From assembly GCF_032399705.1 (NCBI RefSeq), contig NZ_CP135922.1, forward strand, positions 2,046,001 to 2,110,000: a DNA stretch of 64,000 bases, in the 5' to 3' direction. This document shows positions 53,996 through 62,011 of this stretch, in pieces. Source of the DNA: Paenibacillus sp. BIC5C1. GTDB lineage: Bacteria > Bacillota > Bacilli > Paenibacillales > Paenibacillaceae. The translations under genes and the position numbers were made by a program. The notes under the pieces were generated by a model. It did not search any database and was not told where the DNA came from. It saw only the letters and a list, made by a program, of their open reading frames with translations. The stretch's first letter is position 1. Each line of letters begins with the position of its first letter.

Positions 53996-54555
53996 GATTG
54001 CTGCGTAAGAAACGGGTATTGTTGTTGATGTTTGTGTCTTTTGTATTGGTGCTGTTCCTGAATACCAATTGGATGTCATGGTTCTATCCAATTCATTATA
54101 AGGAAGAGATTCGTGCCCAGTCTCAGAGTTATGAGGTTGATCCGTTTCTCATCGCTTCCATCATCAAGGTGGAGACCAATTTTAAAACAAGTAAGGAATC
54201 CAAGAGAGGTGCCATCGGGTTAATGCAGCTGATGCCTGACACTGCTAACTGGATTATGGAGCAAGCCAAAATTCCGGGCACCTCACTGGAAGAATTGAAG
54301 CACGAGCCTGAAAGGAATATCCAGCTGGGTACCTGGTATTTACGCAATCTGTCAGATCAATTTGACGGGAATGAAGCGGCTATGATTGCAGCTTACAATG
54401 CAGGTCCAGGTAAAGTGAACTCATGGCTAAGAGATGGTGTATGGGATGGTTCGTTCGAGACGGTCAAAGATATTCCGTTTGGAGAAACCCGGCACTATGT
54501 ACAACGCGTCATTTATTATTATAATCAGTATGTAAAGATCTATAATACGTTCTAA
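53992..54555 (+). CDS. Membrane-anchored lytic transglycosylase
   Basis: A 187-aa murein hydrolase of the Slt/MltE-like GH23 fold. An N-terminal signal anchor (about residues 8-24) precedes the catalytic domain with IKVETNF (Glu61 catalytic), GAIGLMQLMPDTANWI, NIQLGTWYLRNL and AAYNAGPGKVNSWL. It cleaves peptidoglycan glycan strands outside the membrane. The start overlaps the coaE stop by four bases, so it is translated by coupling. A similar gene follows coaE in Bacillus, supporting a conserved operon. Confidence 0.88.
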   Translation: MRLLRKKRVLLLMFVSFVLVLFLNTNWMSWFYPIHYKEEIRAQSQSYEVDPFLIASIIKVETNFKTSKESKRGAIGLMQLMPDTANWIMEQAKIPGTSLEELKHEPERNIQLGTWYLRNLSDQFDGNEAAMIAAYNAGPGKVNSWLRDGVWDGSFETVKDIPFGETRHYVQRVIYYYNQYVKIYNTF

Positions 54556-54603
54556 GATGAGACACTCTGGATTCATAGTTTAAAATAAGTAGAAGCACCG
54601 AGC

Positions 54604-54623
54604 AGGCCGGTTATTCACCGGCC
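54604..54623. terminator. Hairpin between the transglycosylase and the spore protein gene
   Basis: GGCCGG-TTATTCA-CCGGCC with flanking GAGC/GCTC. No strong T run is adjacent, but the genes converge here. Confidence 0.5.
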
Positions 54624-54662
54624 GCTCCATGCTCCTCTGTGTACCGTATTACGATGCAGATA

Positions 54663-54884
54663 TTATTGGTATTGACCTGCCAATTGCTGTTCTGCAATTG
54701 TTACCAGACGCTTCGTGATGTATCCACCGATCGAACCGTTCTCGTAAGAAGTCATGTTACCTTGGTATCCGTCTTGTGGGATGCTGATTCCGAGTTCTTG
54801 AGCAACTTCATATTTCAGTTGTTCGAGAGCTGCGGAAGCTTTAGTTACCACCAGGTTGTTGGAGTTACCATTGCTTTGTGCCAT
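54663..54884 (-). CDS. Alpha/beta-type small acid-soluble spore protein
   Basis: A 73-aa DNA-binding protein that coats and protects spore DNA. Both family signatures are present: KYEVAQELGI, which contains the GPR protease cleavage region, and GSIGGYITKRLVTIAEQQL. The start follows GAGGAGGTG. A forespore sigma-G-like promoter lies upstream on the same strand. The gene is monocistronic and convergent with the lytic transglycosylase gene. Confidence 0.93.
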   Translation of the reverse strand: MAQSNGNSNNLVVTKASAALEQLKYEVAQELGISIPQDGYQGNMTSYENGSIGGYITKRLVTIAEQQLAGQYQ

Positions 54885-54914
54885 TGCTGTTCACCTCCTC
54901 GCGGTTGGTAAAAG

Positions 54915-54944
54915 TATTATGTGTCGGCAATACGATTTTCATAA
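54915..54944 (-). promoter_or_regulatory. Sigma-G-like promoter of the spore protein gene
   Basis: Minus strand: TTATG (54944-54940), exactly 18 bases, CATAATA (54921-54915), close to the sigma-G consensus GHATR-N18-CATNHTA. Confidence 0.55.
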
Positions 54945-54999
54945 CTAAATGCATGTAGGCAATTTCTGGTAAAAAGTAAAACATGGGAAGTGATCTGAT

Positions 55000-55467
55000 T
55001 TGAAATGTCCTTATTGCGCCTATCTGGGCACAAAGGTGCTTGATTCAAGGCCGGCCAATGAATCAAAATCGATTCGTCGTCGTCGTGAGTGTGAGCAATG
55101 TAGCCGTCGATTTACAACTTTTGAAATGGTGGAAGAAACGCCGCTGATCGTCATCAAGAAAGATGGTAGTCGTGAGGAATTTAGTCGGGACAAGATTCTT
55201 CGTGGCCTGATTCGGGCTTGTGAGAAACGGCCGGTTTCTGTGGAGACACTGGAAATGATGGTATCTGAGGTAGAGAAGTCTCTGCGAAATACAGCCGATG
55301 CAGAAGTAGAGAGCCGTCAGATTGGCGAACTGCTGATGGAACAGCTGTTTCCAGTGGATGAAGTTGCCTATGTGCGCTTCGCTTCAGTGTACCGTCAATT
55401 CAAAGACATCAATATGTTCATGAAAGAACTGAAATCTTTATTGTCCAAAGACGACAACGAGGATTAG
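55000..55467 (+). CDS. nrdR: Transcriptional repressor NrdR
   Basis: A 155-aa regulator of ribonucleotide reductase genes that senses ATP/dATP. The N-terminal zinc ribbon is CPYC...CEQC, followed by the DNA-binding [17 protein letters not shown] and an ATP-cone (about residues 49-139, [23 protein letters not shown]). The start is TTG, preceded by GGGAAGTGA; homologues also begin MKCPYC. It lies alone before the tRNA gene. Targets outside the window would be the nrd operons. Confidence 0.94.
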   Translation: MKCPYCAYLGTKVLDSRPANESKSIRRRRECEQCSRRFTTFEMVEETPLIVIKKDGSREEFSRDKILRGLIRACEKRPVSVETLEMMVSEVEKSLRNTADAEVESRQIGELLMEQLFPVDEVAYVRFASVYRQFKDINMFMKELKSLLSKDDNED

Positions 55468-55568
55468 TGAAACGGGTAAAAGGGGAAGAGCATTCTGGGG
55501 TTACCATCTGTGTGTTCCAGTAAAAAGGTTGTTCTTCTCCAATCACTTTAGCTTCAAGAAAAAGTTGT

Positions 55569-55597
55569 TGACAGCAAAAGCTGTATTTTATATGATA
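55569..55597 (+). promoter_or_regulatory. Promoter of tRNA-Ala
   Basis: TTGACA (55569-55574), 17 bases, TATGAT (55592-55597). This is the best sigma-A match in the region. Confidence 0.8.
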
Positions 55598-55653
55598 TAG
55601 GAGTCGCCTGCGGAGCATTGCAGAGTTGGACAGCTTGTTATATTCATAATTTT

Positions 55654-55726
55654 GGGGCCTTAGCTCAGCTGGGAGAGCGCATCGCTGGCAGCGATGAGGT
55701 CAGGGGTTCGATCCCCCTAGGCTCCA
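55654..55726 (+). tRNA. tRNA-Ala, anticodon GGC
   Basis: A 73-base cloverleaf. The acceptor GGGGCCT pairs with AGGCTCC, including one G-U pair. The anticodon stem CATCG/CGATG encloses the loop CTGGCAG with GGC at 55687-55689, reading GCC. The T arm is AGGGG-TTCGATC-CCCCT. The discriminator A is followed by TATA, so CCA is not encoded and must be added enzymatically. It is a single gene with its own promoter and terminator. Confidence 0.93.
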
Positions 55727-55742
55727 TATAGCAGTAAAAATG

Positions 55743-55766
55743 ACACGCCATTTATGGCGTGTTTTT
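55743..55766 (+). terminator. Terminator of tRNA-Ala
   Basis: ACACGCC (55743-55749) and GGCGTGT (55756-55762) with a short loop, then TTTTT. Confidence 0.85.
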
Positions 55767-56005
55767 GCATTGGATTGATCTATGCTAATCCTCCTTGTGA
55801 TCTCTCACATAGTTATGACGACAATCGTATAAGCTATTTATAATCGGAATGCTAGTATTCTGGAGGAAGCCATAATGTTAAAATAACATGCAGAGCCGTT
55901 TATCAGGCATCATCCCATCATCAGTAAGTGGACTGAATGACCCCAGAACGGAACGATTATTTTAGTTTCCCGCTAACAGGCATAACAGTCATGGAGGATA
56001 AGAAA

Positions 56006-57652
56006 ATGAACAACTCGGAATGGGCAGAGTCCTATTTTCCAATATATACAGCAAATAGCATTCAATCATTGTATAGCACGTCAACCATGCCGATACATAG
56101 AATTCATGAGGACCTGACCATTCTGTTGGCTGTTTCAAGTGGTAAGGGTACACTTCATCTCGACGATCATATTTACGAACTCATCGATGGCATGGTAATC
56201 CTTATTCCGGCGAAGAGTGATGTTGTTATACTGGGGAATCTGATGCATCCACTTCATATATACACCCTCTCCATTAGCACGCAAGAACAGAAGAGATCAC
56301 TGCCAGTGGAAGCCATGGGACGGTCCAGTGTGCTTGCGGCAGGAACCCTTATTGAGTTCTATGAACCAACCATTGCAGCTCAGCTTGAGGAGCTCTATAT
56401 GTATCGTTTACCTGGCAATGAAGTCAGGCATATGCGTAACCAGATTCTGTTTCATCAAGTTCTGATGGGTGTGTTGGAACGAATGGAAGCAAGATATATT
56501 GCGAGTGAGCAGCCGTCTATGGAACGCAGCATCGCATTTATGGAGAACCATTTTAGTGAGAAAATAACAACCGAAGGGCTTTCCGAAATTGCGGGGGTAA
56601 GTCGCTCTCACTACTCGATCCTTTTTAAGCAGCTTACTGGATTCGCACCCAATGAGTATCTCTCACGCTTGCGTGTTCACCGGGCCAAAGAGTTATTAAT
56701 TAGCGGCTCTGCTTCACTTCGTGAAATTGCGCTGAAGGTTGGGTATAAGGATGAATTCTATCTTAGTCGTCGCTTCAAGCAGCAGACAGGAGAGAGTCCT
56801 TCAGGTTACACACGTCGCAGACCTTTTCAACGAGTGGCTGTGTGGTGTGCACCTTATGCGAGCCATCTGATGTTACTTGGATTGGAACCAGCGGTCGTCA
56901 TCTCGGAAAGCAGCGAATATGTAAGCACAGAAGGAGTTAGCCCACCTCAAACGATATGTTTTATCCATTCCGACAGTTCACCTGAACAAATAAAGTCTGC
57001 ATTGCTAGATGCTAATATTGAGCTTATCATAGCAGCTAATCAGCACCTAGACATGAACGACTTAAACTCCGAACGTCTACGATCTATCGCTCCTATTATC
57101 GAAATTGCCTGGATGGAGCTTGGGTGGAAAGAGCATCTGCGGTTTATCGCACAGGCGATTCAAAGGGTGGAAAAGGCAGAACAATGGCTGGCAGACTTTG
57201 AAAGGGAAGAACAGTGGGCGCGGAAAGCCATTCAAACGAGCCCAATTGTGAATGAGACGCTGACCATTCTAGTCATCAAACCGGATACCTTACAAATATA
57301 TGGAATCAGAAATGTTGGATATGTGATGTATCAATCGCTCGGATTACGGCCTCCGACCAAGATTGCCCAGGAAATACAGAGGTTTGGCGACCAATTTCAT
57401 TCGGTATCTATCCAACTGTCGGAACTTCAGGATTACGAGGGCACTCGTATGCTCGTCATTGTTTTTCCAGATGAAAAAGGGTCAAAGGCTCATTCAGAAG
57501 GTATATTTAACTCGGAATACTGGAAAGAGCTCGAGGCAGTGAAGCAAAATCGGATCTATGAGTTGGAGCAGGAAGAGTGGATACCCTACAATCCGGTTTC
57601 CCTTCGTTTGCAGCTTGGACGGGCTGTATCCTTATGGACTGGCATCCAATAA
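56006..57652 (+). CDS. AraC-family regulator fused to a siderophore-binding domain (Btr-like)
   Basis: A 548-aa fusion. A cupin-like N-terminal part (about 20-165) leads into an AraC DNA-binding domain (about 172-272, LSEIAGVSRSHYSILFKQLTG and REIALKVGYKDEFYLSRRFKQ), and a FecB/FhuD-type substrate-binding domain covers about 285-545. The same arrangement occurs in Bacillus Btr, which senses Fe-bacillibactin and activates its uptake genes. The ATG MNNSEWAE is chosen because ATGGAGGATAA sits eight bases before it; the frame is open 23 codons upstream. It stands 115 bases before the binding-protein gene it probably activates. Confidence 0.88.
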   Translation: MNNSEWAESYFPIYTANSIQSLYSTSTMPIHRIHEDLTILLAVSSGKGTLHLDDHIYELIDGMVILIPAKSDVVILGNLMHPLHIYTLSISTQEQKRSLPVEAMGRSSVLAAGTLIEFYEPTIAAQLEELYMYRLPGNEVRHMRNQILFHQVLMGVLERMEARYIASEQPSMERSIAFMENHFSEKITTEGLSEIAGVSRSHYSILFKQLTGFAPNEYLSRLRVHRAKELLISGSASLREIALKVGYKDEFYLSRRFKQQTGESPSGYTRRRPFQRVAVWCAPYASHLMLLGLEPAVVISESSEYVSTEGVSPPQTICFIHSDSSPEQIKSALLDANIELIIAANQHLDMNDLNSERLRSIAPIIEIAWMELGWKEHLRFIAQAIQRVEKAEQWLADFEREEQWARKAIQTSPIVNETLTILVIKPDTLQIYGIRNVGYVMYQSLGLRPPTKIAQEIQRFGDQFHSVSIQLSELQDYEGTRMLVIVFPDEKGSKAHSEGIFNSEYWKELEAVKQNRIYELEQEEWIPYNPVSLRLQLGRAVSLWTGIQ

Positions 57653-57721
57653 TCCAAAGGTTTTCTCAAACAAAAAGGCATGGTTAGGTTCATCCTGCAT
57701 GCCTATAATTAGCTATTGTAA

Positions 57722-57736
57722 TGAGAATGATTTTCA
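57722..57736 (+). promoter_or_regulatory. Fur box before the siderophore-binding lipoprotein gene
   Basis: TGAGAATGATTTTCA, a 7-1-7 inverted repeat matching TGATAATnATTATCA at 13 of 14 scored positions or nearly so. It implies derepression when iron is low. Confidence 0.75.
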
Positions 57737-57767
57737 TATTCAAAGAGAAAAGGGAGAGAGTCATCTA

Positions 57768-58742
57768 ATGAGAAAGCTTTTTGTTCCATTTATATTAGTT
57801 CTGGTTTTATTGCTTAGCGCTTGTGGAAGCAACTCAGCCAAAGATACAACGGAGAATGCAACTACATCCAACGAATCCAATTCTTCGAACACGGATTCAG
57901 CAGGTTCTTCATCCGAGTCAGATTCGGGCACGTTCACTTATCAATCGGAGACAGGTCCTGTGGAAGTTCCTTCCCACCCTCAACGCGTGGTTGTGCTGAC
58001 ACGATTCCTGACAGGAAACGTGATGGCCCTGGATGTGCCGCTGGTCGGTGTGGATGAAATGTCCAAGGAGAACCCAAATTTCAAAGAAAAACTGGCGAAT
58101 ACAGAGGCGGTTACCGACGAAAGTCTGGAGAAAATTATTGAATTGAACCCAGATCTGATTATCGGCCTGTCTGATATCAAGAACGTAGATAAGCTGAAGC
58201 AAATTGCTCCGACAGTCACCTATACATATGGTAAGGTGGACTTCCTCAAGCAACAACTGGAGATCGGAAAGCTTGTGAACAAAGAAAAAGAAGCACAGGC
58301 TTGGGTTGACGATTTTGACGCTCGAAGCAAAAAAGTTGGGGAAGAGATCAAAGCCAAAATTGGCGCCAATGCGACTGTATCCGTTATTGAAACGTTTAAT
58401 AAGCAACTTTATGTGTATGGCGAAAAATTCGGACGTGGAACGGAAATACTGTATGATCAATTCGGCTTAGGTATGCCAGATAAGGTCAAGGATGCTACCA
58501 AGAAAGATGGATTCTTTGCAGTATCCAACGAAGTACTGAAAGACTACATGGGTGACTATGTAATATTCAGTAAAAATGCCGACGAAGACAATTCGTTCCA
58601 AAATACCGAAACATACAAAAATATTGATGCGGTGAAAAATAATCGAGTATTCGAAGCGGATGCCAAGGCGTTTTACTTCAATGATCCACTGAGTATGGAA
58701 TACCAGCTGGAATTCTTTATCGAACATTTTCTTGGCAAGTAA
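57768..58742 (+). CDS. Iron-siderophore ABC transporter substrate-binding lipoprotein
   Basis: A 324-aa FecB/FhuD-family protein. The signal peptide ends in the lipobox LLSAC (Cys19 lipidated), followed by a Ser/Asn/Thr-rich linker to about residue 52. The binding domain has PQRVVVLTRFLTGNVMALDVPLVGVDE and LNPDLIIGLSDIKNVDKLKQIAPTV. It captures ferric siderophore outside the membrane. The ATG (MRKLFVPF) follows AAAGGGAGAGAG; the long open frame upstream overlaps the regulator gene and is ignored. The permeases follow directly. Confidence 0.92.
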   Translation: MRKLFVPFILVLVLLLSACGSNSAKDTTENATTSNESNSSNTDSAGSSSESDSGTFTYQSETGPVEVPSHPQRVVVLTRFLTGNVMALDVPLVGVDEMSKENPNFKEKLANTEAVTDESLEKIIELNPDLIIGLSDIKNVDKLKQIAPTVTYTYGKVDFLKQQLEIGKLVNKEKEAQAWVDDFDARSKKVGEEIKAKIGANATVSVIETFNKQLYVYGEKFGRGTEILYDQFGLGMPDKVKDATKKDGFFAVSNEVLKDYMGDYVIFSKNADEDNSFQNTETYKNIDAVKNNRVFEADAKAFYFNDPLSMEYQLEFFIEHFLGK

Positions 58743-58754
58743 ACCTTAAACGCG

Positions 58755-59762
58755 ATGAAAAATAAACGACTTCCTTTTCGGTTTGCAACCAAGCTGCTGG
58801 GTAGTGTACTCGTACTTATCGTGTGTTTCATCATCGCCATGATGTTTGGCGCAGAAGAAACGACATTTCGCAATCTCTGGCTGACCCTGACCTCTGCGAC
58901 GAAGAACGATAATATTCTTATTTTGCGAGAGATCAGACTTCCAAGGGAACTCGCTGCCATGCTGATCGGAGCGGCTCTCGCCGTCTCCGGAGGCATCATG
59001 CAGGGGATTACTCGCAATCCCCTGGCTGATCCTGGACTGCTCGGTCTGACTTCAGGTGCCAATATGGCGCTTGCACTGGCTTTTGTTTTTATGCCATCAC
59101 TCGGATATTTCGGGATTATGGTTGCTTGTTTTGTTGGTGCTGCACTTGGAGCCGCATTGGTTATTGTGCTTGGCTCGATGCGGAGGGGGAGCTTGTCTCC
59201 TATCCGGGTAGTGCTGGCCGGGGCAGCGGTATCCGCTTTTATGTATGCCATCTCGGATGGCATCAGTATCTATTTCAAAATTTCCAAGGATGTATCCATG
59301 TGGACTTCGGGAGGACTCATCGGAACGACATGGGGCCAGATTCAAGCCATTGCGCCTGTCATACTGGTTGGTTTAGCTGTAGTTCCATTTCTTTCCAACC
59401 AGATCAACATTCTTAGCTTGAGCGATGAGGTGGCGACTGGACTGGGGCAGAAGCTTGTACTCGTCAAAACTGTTCTGTTCCTGCTGGTCATCGTGCTTAC
59501 CGGAGCGTCGGTTGCATTGATTGGAAACATGGCCTTTGTCGGCTTAATGATCCCGCATATTGTCCGTAAATTGGTAGGCACGGACTATCGGTATATTATA
59601 CCCGTATCCATTTTTGCCGGAGCATCGTTTATGCTGCTTGCCGAAACACTGGGTCGAACGATAAATGCACCTTACGAAACACCGGTGGTCGCCATTGCTT
59701 CCATGCTTGGTTTACCTTTCTTCCTGTTCGTTGTGCGTAGAGGGGGCAAAGCGTTCTCATGA
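58755..59762 (+). CDS. FecCD-family siderophore permease (first)
   Basis: A 335-aa membrane permease with about nine to ten hydrophobic segments. Family motifs are LREIRLPRELAAMLIGAALAVSGGIMQGITRNPLADPGLLG near the N-terminus and NMAFVGLMIPHIVRKLVG, the coupling region, near residues 255-275. It forms the membrane channel with the second permease. No clear ribosome binding site is seen 12 bases after the lipoprotein gene, so translation is probably coupled. Its order resembles Bacillus yfiY-yfiZ-yfhA. Confidence 0.93.
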   Translation: MKNKRLPFRFATKLLGSVLVLIVCFIIAMMFGAEETTFRNLWLTLTSATKNDNILILREIRLPRELAAMLIGAALAVSGGIMQGITRNPLADPGLLGLTSGANMALALAFVFMPSLGYFGIMVACFVGAALGAALVIVLGSMRRGSLSPIRVVLAGAAVSAFMYAISDGISIYFKISKDVSMWTSGGLIGTTWGQIQAIAPVILVGLAVVPFLSNQINILSLSDEVATGLGQKLVLVKTVLFLLVIVLTGASVALIGNMAFVGLMIPHIVRKLVGTDYRYIIPVSIFAGASFMLLAETLGRTINAPYETPVVAIASMLGLPFFLFVVRRGGKAFS

Positions 59763-60766
59763 CAATGTCTGCGCGAATTCGCAAGCAACGACTGATTCTG
59801 TTCGTGTGTTTGCTGCTGATCCTCATCACGGCTGTGGTAGGTATGAGCTGGGGTTATTCCTCGTTGTCTTTCAAAAGGGTAATTCCGGTGTTATTTGGTC
59901 AAGGTACATTTAAAGAAGACTTTGTTCTGTTTTCGGTCCGATTACCTCGAATTTTTATTACATTACTAGCTGGTATGGCCCTTGCGCTGTCAGGTTCTAT
60001 TTTGCAAAGTATTACGCGTAATGATTTGGCCGATCCAGGCATCATCGGAATCAATTCTGGTGCAGGTGTTGCCGTTGCCATCTTCTTTCTGTATTTCCCG
60101 ATTGAAGCGGGCACGTTCGTTTACATGTTGCCGTTAGCTGCTTTTATCGGTGCATTACTGACCGCGGCGCTCATCTATCTGTTCTCCTATAGTCGGACCA
60201 AGGGACTTGATCCCATAAAAATGGTGCTGGTCGGGGTTGGATTCTCGATGGCGCTGTCAGGCATCATGATTGTCATCATCTCTTCCGCGGAGCGATCCAA
60301 GGTCGACTTTATTGCCAAATGGATATCCGGAAACATATGGGGGGCAGACTGGCCATTCATATGGGCTTTGCTGCCTTGGCTGATTGTGTTAATCCCGCTT
60401 ACTTTGTTCAGAACCAGACGGCTTGATCTGATGGGGCTGAACGAAGAAACAGCGATCGGAGTGGGTTTGAAGCTTGAGCGGGAACGCTTGGTACTCATGG
60501 TGATTGCTGTTGCAGCCGCCGCATCTGCTGTATCGGTTACGGGAGGGATCGCGTTTATCGGTTTGATGGCTCCACACATCGCCAAAGCGCTGGTCGGTCC
60601 ACGTAATTCGTTATTTATTCCTGTTGCCGTTCTGCTTGGAGGCTGGCTTCTATTAATTGCCGATACGATTGGGCGCAACCTGGTTGACCCTGATGGAATT
60701 GCCGCAGGAATTATGGTCTCCCTAATCGGTGTTCCATATTTTGTATATTTATTATTGAAGAAATAA
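59759..60766 (+). CDS. FecCD-family siderophore permease (second)
   Basis: A 335-aa paralogue of the preceding gene, with SVRLPRIFITLLAGMALALSGSILQSITRNDLADPGIIG and the coupling region GGIAFIGLMAPHIAKALVGP. Its ATG overlaps the stop of the first permease (ATGA), so the two are coupled and probably form a heterodimer. No ATP-binding subunit follows; the operon ends in a terminator. The ATPase must be encoded elsewhere, as for several Bacillus siderophore systems that share one ATPase. Confidence 0.93.
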   Translation: MTMSARIRKQRLILFVCLLLILITAVVGMSWGYSSLSFKRVIPVLFGQGTFKEDFVLFSVRLPRIFITLLAGMALALSGSILQSITRNDLADPGIIGINSGAGVAVAIFFLYFPIEAGTFVYMLPLAAFIGALLTAALIYLFSYSRTKGLDPIKMVLVGVGFSMALSGIMIVIISSAERSKVDFIAKWISGNIWGADWPFIWALLPWLIVLIPLTLFRTRRLDLMGLNEETAIGVGLKLERERLVLMVIAVAAAASAVSVTGGIAFIGLMAPHIAKALVGPRNSLFIPVAVLLGGWLLLIADTIGRNLVDPDGIAAGIMVSLIGVPYFVYLLLKK

Positions 60767-60803
60767 TCTAAAAAGCTTTAGACTAATTGAACTCTTAGCT
60801 AAT

Positions 60804-60846
60804 AAGGCTATCTTTTGTCGTCAAGACAAGGGATGGCCTTTGTTTG
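60804..60846 (+). terminator. Terminator of the siderophore uptake operon
   Basis: AAGGCTATC (60804-60812) and GATGGCCTT (60832-60840) with inner CTTTTGTC/GACAAGGG pairs, then TTGTTT. Confidence 0.75.
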
Positions 60847-60956
60847 TAGTTTTGACGGTGGAGGGTGAAACTCAGGCTACCCAGTATGATTTGATTTGTG
60901 TGATAAGATAAAATAGGCACAGTTTAAACCGATTCTAAAAGATAGGTGGAATTTCC

Positions 60957-61772
60957 ATGACAGATGTGGATCAATTAGCTTCAATATTTGCAGATAATTC
61001 GTTTAAAATAGATGGAATTAATCGATTGGTTTTGCAACCCAAAAGTATATTGCGTGAATTCAGAACATTAAATCATGGATTTCTTTTTGTGGTACGTGGA
61101 GAAGCCAGTATGTCAGTAGATGGAACGGTATACGAGTTACAGCCCGGGTCTGTTTTTCATGCAGCACCAGGCATGCAGCTGGACTCACAAGTGAATTGCC
61201 ATTCGGAGTATGAATATTATTTACTGTTTTATAGTTTTGACCAATTGGAAAAGGGGGACAGCATCCAGGAATGCGACTCTCATTTCAAATTGGACTCAGG
61301 TGCCAATCCGAGGGTTGTTGAATTACTGGTTATGCTGCAAGAACAATTGCACGTGCAAGGAGGAATTGGCAAACTGCGAGTAAAAGAATTATTTTTGAGC
61401 ATCATGGTTCAGGTTCTTACAGGCTGTAGTCAACGGGAAGGTGGAACTTCACCGAGTGAGAAGGTGATTGAGCAAGCCATCTCTTATATTCATGGACATT
61501 ACATGAATCTGCTGACACTGGATGAGCTAGCAGAGTTACATGGCATGAGTTCAAAGCGTTTCTCTTACTTTTTTCACAAATACACGGGATTCCGCCCAAT
61601 TGACTATGTCATTCATTATCGCATGGAGAGGGCAGGGGAGCTCCTGAAATCAGGGAGTTATTTGATTCGCGATGTTGCGATCAGTGTTGGTTATACCAAT
61701 CCGCTCTATTTCAGTCGAATTTTTAAAAGTAAATTTGGTGTTTCTCCTTCGGAATACACATATCTTGATTAA
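60957..61772 (+). CDS. AraC-family transcriptional regulator with cupin sensor
   Basis: A 271-aa regulator. The N-terminal cupin-like domain (about 15-120) contains FVVRGEASMSVDGTVYELQPGSVFHAAPG. The C-terminal AraC DNA-binding domain (about 170-270) has LDELAELHGMSSKRFSYFFHKYTG and RDVAISVGYTNPLYFSRIFKSKFG. No binding-protein domain is fused, unlike the regulator at 56006. The ATG follows AGGTGG. It lies between the siderophore operon and the Fur-controlled reductase on the same strand, so iron-related control is plausible but unproven. Confidence 0.87.
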   Translation: MTDVDQLASIFADNSFKIDGINRLVLQPKSILREFRTLNHGFLFVVRGEASMSVDGTVYELQPGSVFHAAPGMQLDSQVNCHSEYEYYLLFYSFDQLEKGDSIQECDSHFKLDSGANPRVVELLVMLQEQLHVQGGIGKLRVKELFLSIMVQVLTGCSQREGGTSPSEKVIEQAISYIHGHYMNLLTLDELAELHGMSSKRFSYFFHKYTGFRPIDYVIHYRMERAGELLKSGSYLIRDVAISVGYTNPLYFSRIFKSKFGVSPSEYTYLD

Positions 61773-61816
61773 GCTTCCATTGGACAATAATGCATCTCAA
61801 ATTGGTGATTTGTGCA

Positions 61817-61871
61817 TTCGCATTTTCAATGATCCTTGCTATAGTATTAAATGATAATGAGAATCATTATT
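61817..61871 (+). promoter_or_regulatory. Promoter and Fur box before the ferredoxin reductase gene
   Basis: TTCGCA (61817-61822), 17 bases, TATAGT (61840-61845). The Fur box GATAATGAGAATCATTATT (61853-61871) matches 17 of 19 consensus positions and starts at the predicted transcript start. Confidence 0.8.
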
Positions 61872-62011
61872 ATAAAGGTTTGGAAGGCAGATAGAGATGA
61901 ATACAATAAAAGCTCTTTATTCACTCGATGCATCCTCGGCCTGTTCCAACCATGCAGGAATAAATGGAAGAAGAATGTTGGACAAACCAATTTGGAAAAG
62001 AGGGTATCAAG

